A stretch of 64,000 nucleotides of DNA, from NCBI RefSeq assembly GCF_000015165.1, contig NC_009485.1:682001-746000 (forward strand), in the 5' to 3' direction. The notes under the pieces were generated by a model. That model made no database searches. It saw only the letters and a program-made list of their open reading frames with translations, and was not told the DNA's origin. Shown here piece by piece: positions 57,988 to 64,000 of this stretch. The DNA is from Bradyrhizobium sp. BTAi1. Lineage in GTDB: Bacteria > Pseudomonadota > Alphaproteobacteria > Rhizobiales > Xanthobacteraceae. The number at the start of each line of letters is the position of its first letter. The stretch's first letter is position 1. Made by a program: the position numbers and the translations under genes.

Positions 57988-59814
57988 ATGACCGCCCAGC
58001 CGCTGCTCGATGTCCGCGATCTCACCGTGGAGTTCTCCACCCGTCGCGGCATCGTCAAGGCCGTGCAGCATGTCGACATCTCCGTTGCCAAGGGCGAGAC
58101 CCTGGCGATCGTCGGCGAATCCGGCTCGGGCAAGTCGGTGACGTCGTATGCGGTGATGCGCATTCTCGACCGTGCAGGCCGGATTGCCGAGGGCTCGGTG
58201 ATGTTTTCCGGCGTCGACGTCAAGGCGGCCGACGAGAGCGCGGTGCGCGACCTGCGCGGACGCGAGATCTCGATGATCTTTCAGAATCCGCGCGCAGCGC
58301 TCAATCCGATTCGCAAGGTCGGCCAGCAGATCGAGGATGTGCTGAAGCAGCACGCGCAGGCCGCGGCCAGCGATCGCGGGGAGAAGGCGATCGCTGCCCT
58401 CGAGCAGGTCAAGATCGCCCGTCCGCGCGAGCGCTACCATGCCTATCCGTTCGAATTGTCCGGCGGCATGTGCCAGCGTGTCGTCATCGCGCTGGCACTG
58501 GCTTGCAATCCGCAGCTTCTGATCGCCGACGAGCCGACCACCGGCCTCGACGTCACCACCCAGAAGGCGGTGATGGATCTCGTCGTCGAGCTGACCAGGA
58601 GCCGCGGCATGTCGACGATCCTGATCACGCATGATCTGGGACTTGCCGCCGCCTATTGCGACCGCGTCGTCGTGATGGAGAAGGGGCGGGTGGTCGAGAC
58701 CGCCAAGGCTGCCGACATCTTCGCCAACCCGCAGCACCCCTATACGCGCAAGCTGATGCGTGCGACGCCGCGTCTCGGCGTGTCCCTGCGCGAACTGCTG
58801 CCGGAGGAGGAGACGTCGCCCAATGCACAGTCCGTCATCGCCGGGCTTGACCCGGCGATCCATCCCGTTGCGCAAGAGTCGTCGAAGCTGATGGACCCCC
58901 GGGTCAAGCCCGGGGGGGACGAGCGAAGTGGTGCGGACGAGCAGTGCGGGAGGGACGAGGCGCGTGCCGGAATTGCGCGGCCGCTCCTTCTCATCGACAA
59001 GCTCATCAAGGAATATCCGCGCCAGGGTGGATCGCCGACATTGTCAAGACTGTTCGGCCGCAAGCCGGCGGTCGAGCCCGAGATGTTTCGTGCCGTCGAT
59101 GGCATCAGCTTCACCGTCGGCCATGGCGAGAGCGTCGGCCTCGTCGGCGAGTCCGGCTGCGGCAAATCGACCACGTCGATGATGGTGATGCGTCTGCTCG
59201 ACCAGACCTCGGGCCGCATCAGCTTCGACGGCGAGGAGATCGGCAACATCCTGCCGCAGGCCTTCGCCCGGCTGCCGCTGCGCAGCCGCATCCAGATGGT
59301 GTTCCAGGATCCGACCGACAGCCTCAACCCGCGCTTCACCGCGGCGCGTGCGATCGCCGATCCGATCCTGCAACTCGGCGACATCAAGGGGCGCGACGCC
59401 CTGCGCGGGCGGTGCGAAGAGCTCGCGCGCATGGTCGGTCTGCCGCTCAACCTGCTCGACCGCTTTCCGCATCAACTCTCGGGCGGCCAGAAGGCGCGCG
59501 TCGGCATCGCACGTGCGATCGCATTGCACCCGAAGCTCGTGATCCTCGACGAGCCGACGGCGGCGCTCGACGTCTCCGTGCAGGCGGTCGTGCTGAATCT
59601 GCTTCAGGACCTCAAGCAGCAATTGGGCATGAGCTATCTGTTCGTCTCCCATGATTTGAACGTGGTGCGGCTGTTGTGCGATCGTGTGATCGTGATGCGG
59701 TCGGGTCGAATCGTCGAAGAAGGCAGCTCCGAACGTGTGCTAGGAGATCCGCAGCATGACTATACGCGCGAGCTGCTGACCGCGATTCCGCATCCGCCGC
59801 TGCCGGTGCATTGA
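57988..59814 (+). CDS. Fused ABC ATPase (DppD-DppF) with a translated repeat in the linker
   Basis: A 608-residue protein with two complete ATPase domains. Domain 1 (about 5-265) has Walker A GESGSGKS (43-50), signature LSGGMCQRV and Walker B LLIADEPTTGLD. Domain 2 (about 332-600) has GESGCGKS (387-394), LSGGQKARVGIARAI and LVILDEPTAALD. The linker residues 281-313 are encoded by a palindromic repeat (58833-58923) read in frame (VIAGLDPAIHP...DPRVKPGGDE). ATG 57988 has GGAGAG upstream; the extra TTG at 57976 is rejected. It powers the DppBC-like permeases. Confidence 0.94.
   Translation: MTAQPLLDVRDLTVEFSTRRGIVKAVQHVDISVAKGETLAIVGESGSGKSVTSYAVMRILDRAGRIAEGSVMFSGVDVKAADESAVRDLRGREISMIFQNPRAALNPIRKVGQQIEDVLKQHAQAAASDRGEKAIAALEQVKIARPRERYHAYPFELSGGMCQRVVIALALACNPQLLIADEPTTGLDVTTQKAVMDLVVELTRSRGMSTILITHDLGLAAAYCDRVVVMEKGRVVETAKAADIFANPQHPYTRKLMRATPRLGVSLRELLPEEETSPNAQSVIAGLDPAIHPVAQESSKLMDPRVKPGGDERSGADEQCGRDEARAGIARPLLLIDKLIKEYPRQGGSPTLSRLFGRKPAVEPEMFRAVDGISFTVGHGESVGLVGESGCGKSTTSMMVMRLLDQTSGRISFDGEEIGNILPQAFARLPLRSRIQMVFQDPTDSLNPRFTAARAIADPILQLGDIKGRDALRGRCEELARMVGLPLNLLDRFPHQLSGGQKARVGIARAIALHPKLVILDEPTAALDVSVQAVVLNLLQDLKQQLGMSYLFVSHDLNVVRLLCDRVIVMRSGRIVEEGSSERVLGDPQHDYTRELLTAIPHPPLPVH
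58833..58923. repeat. Palindromic repeat inserted in frame within the ATPase gene
   Basis: Contains GCCGGGCTTGACCCGGC, shared with the intergenic copy at 57877, followed by ATCCATCCC in both. The right half is CCCCCGGG-TCAAG-CCCGGGGG. It encodes about 31 residues in the linker between the two ATPase domains with no stop or frameshift. Confidence 0.88.
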
Positions 59815-59826
59815 GGGGAGAGGTGC

Positions 59827-60006
59827 ATGGCCGAGCCATGGGATGACTACATCGACGCGGTCGGGCGCGCCTTGGGGCTGCCGATCGAAGAGGCTTGGCG
59901 TCCGGCGATCCGCGCCAATCTCGACGTGTCGCTGAAAATGGCGAAGCTGGTCGACGAATTCCCCCTGCCTGATGAAGCCGAGCCTGCCAGTGTCTTCACC
60001 GCTTGA
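59827..60006 (+). CDS. atzG: AtzG-like small subunit (DUF4089)
   Basis: A 59-residue protein, MAEPWDDYIDAVGRALG at its start and LVDEFPLPDEAEPASVFTA at its end. This is the DUF4089 pattern of AtzG/HpxX, the small subunit that binds and stabilises the AtzE amidase in a GatCA-like way. It starts 12 bp after the ATPase stop with GAGGGGAGAGG upstream and overlaps the amidase gene by 35 bp, so the subunits should be cotranslated. Confidence 0.9.
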   Translation: MAEPWDDYIDAVGRALGLPIEEAWRPAIRANLDVSLKMAKLVDEFPLPDEAEPASVFTA

Positions 60007-61417
60007 TCCTGCCGACATGACCGCGAGCGCCATCGCCGCCGCGGTGGCCACCCGCAAGCTCTCCGCCAAGGAGGCGACTGAGGCCGCGCTGTCGCGGATC
60101 GCTGCGCGCGATGGCGTGCTGAACGCCTTCACCGATGTCACGGCCGAGCGCGCACGCGCCAAGGCGGCTGAGATCGACGCGGCGATCGCGGCCGGCAAAT
60201 CTGTCGGCCCGCTCGCTGGCGTGCCGTTCGCCGTGAAGAACCTGTTCGATGTCGAGGGGCTGCCGACCCGTGCAGGCTCCAAGATCAACCGCGACCGTGC
60301 GCCGGCCGCACGCGACGCCACGCTGATCGCGCGCATGGAGGCCGCAGGCGCGGTCCTGGTCGGCGCGCTCAACATGGGCGAATACGCCTACGACTTCACC
60401 GGCGAGAACGTGCATGATGGCCCGTCGCGCAATCCGCATGATCCGACACGGATGAGCGGCGGCTCGTCGGGCGGATCGGGCAGCGCCGTGGGCGGCGGCC
60501 TGGTGCCGATCGCGCTCGGCTCGGACACCAATGGCTCGATCCGCGTGCCCTCGTCGTTCTGCGGCATCTTCGGTCTCAAGCCGACCTATGGCCGGCTGTC
60601 GCGCGCGCGCTCGTTTCCGTTTGTGATGAGCCTGGATCATCTCGGCCCGTTCGCGCGCTCGGTCGAGGATCTCGCGCTCGCTTATGACGCGATGCAGGGG
60701 CCCGATCCGGACGACGCCGCGTGCACGACGCGCCCTGCGGAGCCTGTGTCCGGATTGCTGTCGCAAGAACTCGACGGTTTGCGCATCGGCCTTGCTGGCG
60801 GTCACTTCCAGACGAACCTGTTTCCCGAAGCCGCCGAAGCGGTCGCTCGTGTTGCGGCGGCGTTGAAGGTGACCGAGGTGATCGAGGTGCCGGAAGCCGC
60901 GCGCGCCCGCGCTGCGGCCTATGTCATCAGCACCACCGAAGGGGCCTCGCTGCACCTCGACCGGCTGCGCACGCGCCCTCATGATTTCGATCCGGCGGTG
61001 CGCGACCGTCTCATCGCCGGCGCGATGATTCCGGCGCCGCTGGTCGACCGCGCGCAGAAGTTCCGTCGCTGGTATCGCGCCAAGGTGCTGGAGCTGTTCA
61101 CATCGGTCGACGTGCTGATCGCGCCGGCAACGCCCTGCATCGCGCCGAAGCTCGGGCAGGCGACCTTCATGCTCGACGGCGTCGAGCTGCCCGTGCGCGC
61201 AAATATCGGCATCCACACGCAGCCGATCTCGTTCATCGGGCTCCCGGTCGTCGCCGTGCCGATTCCGCTCGAGCCGATGCCCATCGGCGTGCAGATTATC
61301 GCTGCGCCCTGGTGCGAACATGTCGCATTGCGCGTGGCCCACGCCTTGCAACAGCGTGGCGTCGCCGCTGCGCCGGCCCCGAGAGGAGTCCTGGAGAATG
61401 GAAGTCGATCTGCCTGA
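59972..61417 (+). CDS. atzE: AtzE-family amidase (1-carboxybiuret hydrolase-like)
   Basis: A 481-residue amidase-signature enzyme with triad K89 (FAVKNLFD), S165 (GGSSGGS) and S189 (GSDTNGSIRVP). It is most like AtzE/HpxY, which in the cyanuric acid route hydrolyses 1-carboxybiuret with AtzG. AtzG and AtzH genes flank it, which supports this call. ATG 59972 lies within atzG; ATG 60017 is a possible later start that still keeps the whole fold. The real substrate in this organism may be another ureide such as oxalurate. Confidence 0.9.
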   Translation: MKPSLPVSSPLDPADMTASAIAAAVATRKLSAKEATEAALSRIAARDGVLNAFTDVTAERARAKAAEIDAAIAAGKSVGPLAGVPFAVKNLFDVEGLPTRAGSKINRDRAPAARDATLIARMEAAGAVLVGALNMGEYAYDFTGENVHDGPSRNPHDPTRMSGGSSGGSGSAVGGGLVPIALGSDTNGSIRVPSSFCGIFGLKPTYGRLSRARSFPFVMSLDHLGPFARSVEDLALAYDAMQGPDPDDAACTTRPAEPVSGLLSQELDGLRIGLAGGHFQTNLFPEAAEAVARVAAALKVTEVIEVPEAARARAAAYVISTTEGASLHLDRLRTRPHDFDPAVRDRLIAGAMIPAPLVDRAQKFRRWYRAKVLELFTSVDVLIAPATPCIAPKLGQATFMLDGVELPVRANIGIHTQPISFIGLPVVAVPIPLEPMPIGVQIIAAPWCEHVALRVAHALQQRGVAAAPAPRGVLENGSRSA

Positions 61418-61790
61418 CGTCGTTGCCGAAGTCACGGCGCAGTTCCAGCGCTATGAACAGGCGCTCGTCAGCAACGACGTCGCCGTGCTCGACGAGCTGT
61501 TCCGGAAGGACGCCCGCACCTTGCGCTACGGCATCGGTGAGAACTTGTACGGCTATGGCGAGATCGCGGCCTTTCGCGCCGCGCGCTCGCCGGCGGGCCT
61601 GATGCGGCGCACCGCGCGCACCATCATCACCGCCTATGGCCGCGACACTGCGGTGGCCTCGACCCTGTTCTATCGCGACAGCGCGCCCGGCAAGGTCGGG
61701 CGCCAGATGCAGACCTGGGTTCGGTTCCCGGAGGGCTGGAGAATCGTCGCTGCCCATGTCAGCATCATCGATGAAGCAAAAGGCGGCTGA
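61398..61790 (+). CDS. atzH: AtzH/HpxZ-like protein (DUF3225)
   Basis: A 130-residue small alpha+beta-barrel (SnoaL-like) protein of DUF3225. It contains FRKDARTLRYGIGENLYGYGEIAAFRAAR and ends with WVRFPEGWRIVAAHVS. AtzH has been described as a 1,3-dicarboxyurea hydrolase that yields allophanate; HpxZ is the oxalurate-cluster homologue. ATG 61398 is preceded by GGAGTCCTGGAGA and lies 20 bp inside the end of atzE. Confidence 0.88.
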   Translation: MEVDLPDVVAEVTAQFQRYEQALVSNDVAVLDELFRKDARTLRYGIGENLYGYGEIAAFRAARSPAGLMRRTARTIITAYGRDTAVASTLFYRDSAPGKVGRQMQTWVRFPEGWRIVAAHVSIIDEAKGG

Positions 61791-61793
61791 GGC

Positions 61794-62525
61794 ATGAGCC
61801 TGGACGATCTTCCGCCGCGGACGCAGCAGCGGCCCGCCCGCGATCCTGATGGGCCGCGCGCCGATCGCGCGCCGCCAGCGGTCGCAAAGATCACTCGCGC
61901 GGAGGAGCTGCGCCTGCAGCTCGCCGACGATATCGTGCGCGGTGCGCTGGCGCCCGGTGCGCCGCTCGACGAAACCGAGATCGCCAAGCGCTTCAACGTC
62001 TCGCGCACCCCGGTGCGCGAAGCGCTGCGCCAGCTCGCGGCATCCGGCCTGATCGAGGCGCGCGCGCATCGCGGCGCAGTGGTGGCGCGGCCCTCCGTCG
62101 ATCGGCTGACTGGGATGTTCGAGGCGATGGCCGAGCTCGAAGGCCTGTGCGCCGGCCTCGCAGCGCAACGTATGACGCCGGTCGAGCGGCAGCGGCTCGA
62201 AGCCATTCACGAGGAATTGCGCAATCTCAGCCATGCCGGCAATCCCGAGCGCTTCCACGAGGTGAACGAGCGCTTCCACAACGCGATCTATGCCGGCGCG
62301 CACAATGCCTATATCGCCGAGATCACCTTGGCGACGCGGGTGCGCGTGCAGCCGTTCCGCCGGGCCCAGTTCCGCAATCTCGGCCGCCTCGCCAAGTCGC
62401 ATGCCGAACACGATCGCGTCGTCGTGGCCATCCTGCGTGGCGACAAGGCTGGCGCGGCCAGCGCCATGAAAGCCCATATCGAGCTGGTGCGCGGCGAGTA
62501 CGAGATTTACGCGGTGTCGGTGTAG
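61794..62525 (+). CDS. GntR-family regulator (FCD domain)
   Basis: A 243-residue regulator. The winged helix (about 35-105) has LRLQLADDIVRGALAPGAPLDETEIAKRFNVSRTPVREALRQLAASGL. An FCD domain (about 110-240) has the metal/ligand-binding pattern ending HAEHDRVVVAILRGDKAGAASAMKAHIEL. It starts 3 bp after atzH and is the last gene of the plus-strand unit, so it probably controls the unit in response to a pathway acid. Confidence 0.93.
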   Translation: MSLDDLPPRTQQRPARDPDGPRADRAPPAVAKITRAEELRLQLADDIVRGALAPGAPLDETEIAKRFNVSRTPVREALRQLAASGLIEARAHRGAVVARPSVDRLTGMFEAMAELEGLCAGLAAQRMTPVERQRLEAIHEELRNLSHAGNPERFHEVNERFHNAIYAGAHNAYIAEITLATRVRVQPFRRAQFRNLGRLAKSHAEHDRVVVAILRGDKAGAASAMKAHIELVRGEYEIYAVSV

Positions 62526-62564
62526 ACGAGCTCCACCGCAATAACGGTGCTAAACTAACGTCGA

Positions 62565-64000
62565 TCAGCTCTTCTGCGCCATATACGCGCGCCAGCCGCC
62601 GAACTCCGAGATGTCGCGTGCGCCATCAAGCGCTGCAGGCTCGACCAGGAAGCCCTTGGCACTGCGGCCGTCGGCGAGCCGGATCGTGCCGATCGACAGC
62701 GGCGGCGGGATGAGGTCCACAAACTTGCCGAAGCCGGCGGCTGACAGCGCCCAGAGCTCGACCTCCATCGCCGCCCCCTTGCCGGCCTCGATGCGCAGCA
62801 TGCCGGGCTTGGGCGGCGTGGTCGGCAGCGCATAGAGCTTGTAGTCCGGTGCGGTCCTGGCTGCTTCCAGCAGACGGCCACCGAGACGGGTCAGCTCGTG
62901 ATTGAGCGCCATGCCGGAGAGATGCGCGCCGACCACCACGATCGCGATCTCGTCGCCATGTAGCGATGGCGATACGGCCGCGAGCGGTGGCTGCGGTGTC
63001 GCTTTGGCGCCCACCGGCAGCGCGGTGTCGGCATGGAAGGCGCGCCCGAGGCTCGCGAGCGCGGCGTCGTGTCCGGCCGGCGCCAGCAGCGTGATGCCGA
63101 ACGGAATGCCATCGCTGCGCATCGCAGCCGGCACCGCCAGTCCGCACAGATCGAGCAGATTGACGAAATTGGTGTAGGTGCCGAGCCGGCTGTTGAGCAG
63201 GATCGGATCGGCCAGCACCTCCGCAGTGGTGTAGGCGGTGGGCGCGGTCGGCAGCACCAGCGCATCGACAGCGGCGAAGGTGCGCTCGGCCACTTTGCGC
63301 AGCGCCTGCAGCCGATACAGCGCGGCGAAGGTGTCGGCCGCGCTGCCGCGTGCGCCGCCGATGGTGATCTCGCGCGTCACCGGATGGATCGCGTCGGGAT
63401 CGGACGCCAGGAGATCGCGGATCACGAGATAGCGTTCGGCGACCCAGGGGCCTTCATAGAGCAGCCGTGCCGTCTCGTAGAACGGCTCGAGGTCGAATGC
63501 GACGAGTTCGGCGCCGAGCTTGACGAAGCGCGCCACGGCGGCGCCGTAAGCGGCCTCGGCGGCTTTGTCGCCGAAGAAGATCAGTTGTCCCGGGCGGGGA
63601 ATGCCGAGCTTCACGCCGCGCGGAAATGCCGTCACCGCGCCGAGCGGCCGGTCGCGCGAGAACGGATCGAGCGGATCCGGCGCGGCCATGACGTCGAGCG
63701 CTGCGACCGCATCATCGACCGTTAAAGAGAACACCGAGATGCAGTCGAGGGTGCGGCAGGCCGGCACCAGGCCGGCGGTCGAAATCATGCCGAGGCTCGG
63801 CTTCAGCCCGACGATGTTGTTGAGCATGGCCGGAACGCGGCCGGAGCCCGCCGTATCCGTTCCGAGCGACAGCGGCACGAGCCCTGCCGAGACCGCGACC
63901 GCCGATCCGGAGCTCGATCCGCCCGGCACCAGATCGCCGCGTACCGGATTGGTCGGGATGCCATAGGGCGAGCGCACGCCGACGAGGCCCGTGGCGAACT
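62565..64000 (-). CDS. atzF: Allophanate hydrolase (AtzF-like), 5' end beyond the window
   Basis: The last 478 residues are visible; the frame is open to the right edge, so the start and the catalytic Lys region lie outside. The amidase domain has GGSSSGSAVAVSAG and the nucleophile Ser in DTAGSGRVPA. The C-terminal ~120 residues (from AIVVVGAHLSGMALNHELTRLGG) are the allophanate-hydrolase C-terminal domain. It cuts allophanate to ammonia and CO2. It converges on the GntR gene with only 39 bp between, and would complete the AtzG-E-H route. Confidence 0.92.
   Translation of the reverse strand, partial: FATGLVGVRSPYGIPTNPVRGDLVPGGSSSGSAVAVSAGLVPLSLGTDTAGSGRVPAMLNNIVGLKPSLGMISTAGLVPACRTLDCISVFSLTVDDAVAALDVMAAPDPLDPFSRDRPLGAVTAFPRGVKLGIPRPGQLIFFGDKAAEAAYGAAVARFVKLGAELVAFDLEPFYETARLLYEGPWVAERYLVIRDLLASDPDAIHPVTREITIGGARGSAADTFAALYRLQALRKVAERTFAAVDALVLPTAPTAYTTAEVLADPILLNSRLGTYTNFVNLLDLCGLAVPAAMRSDGIPFGITLLAPAGHDAALASLGRAFHADTALPVGAKATPQPPLAAVSPSLHGDEIAIVVVGAHLSGMALNHELTRLGGRLLEAARTAPDYKLYALPTTPPKPGMLRIEAGKGAAMEVELWALSAAGFGKFVDLIPPPLSIGTIRLADGRSAKGFLVEPAALDGARDISEFGGWRAYMAQKS

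Noticed and set aside
58489..58505. Second sigma-54-like site (TGGCACTGGCTTGC)
   Set aside because: The spacing is one base short and it lies inside the ATPase coding sequence.

Overview
This is 64 kb of a high-GC alphaproteobacterial chromosome. The gene content, the frequent TTG/GTG starts next to good Shine-Dalgarno sites, and several families of palindromic intergenic repeats (CGTCATTGCGAGC..., GCCGGGCTTGACCCGGC..., and a long repeat at about 40.5-40.9 kb) point to Bradyrhizobium or a close relative. A photosynthetic, thiosulfate-using strain would fit. I found no tRNA, rRNA, CRISPR array, transposase or phage gene. The very long antisense ORFs are high-GC shadows and were left out.

Layout. 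0-10 kb: an AraC regulator, a P-type cation ATPase, then a plus-strand catabolic run of BKACE enzyme, acyl-CoA ligase and biotin-dependent acyl-CoA carboxylase (beta, alpha). 10-15 kb, minus strand: an HWE histidine kinase with a single-domain response regulator, a CBS-BON protein with a small cytochrome c, and a second acyl-CoA ligase. A branched-chain-type binding protein diverges from that ligase. 16.5-21 kb: a LolD/FtsX-type exporter with an AttH-like lipocalin protein and a MAPEG protein. 21-26 kb: an MFS anion symporter, a D-aminoacylase-type amidohydrolase and an Fsr-like MFS carrier. 26.5-31.8 kb: a compact soxXYZAKB operon followed by a persulfide dioxygenase-rhodanese fusion, with no soxCD in the window. 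32-40 kb: DUF938 methyltransferase, prolyl oligopeptidase, MFS carrier, AhpD-like protein, two acyl-CoA dehydrogenases and a fasciclin protein. 41-45.5 kb: an orphan AapJ-like binding protein, an L,D-transpeptidase, and cydAB (CIO type) with a 43-residue DUF2474 gene. 45.8-51.2 kb: an ECF sigma factor and a three-gene phosphorelay. 51.6-54 kb: a UgpB-like binding protein whose stop overlaps the start of an odd APH-fold kinase.

54-64 kb is the most coherent and interesting block. It holds a complete dipeptide-type ABC importer, AtzG (59 residues), AtzE, AtzH and a GntR regulator on one strand, with an AtzF allophanate hydrolase converging from the right edge. A near-consensus sigma-54 promoter lies directly upstream of the importer. 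I read it as a nitrogen-controlled uptake and degradation unit for a urea- or biuret-like compound that lacks a ring-opening AtzD. The two nucleotide-binding domains of its fused ATPase are separated by a palindromic repeat that is translated in frame; a related intergenic copy lies about 0.9 kb upstream.
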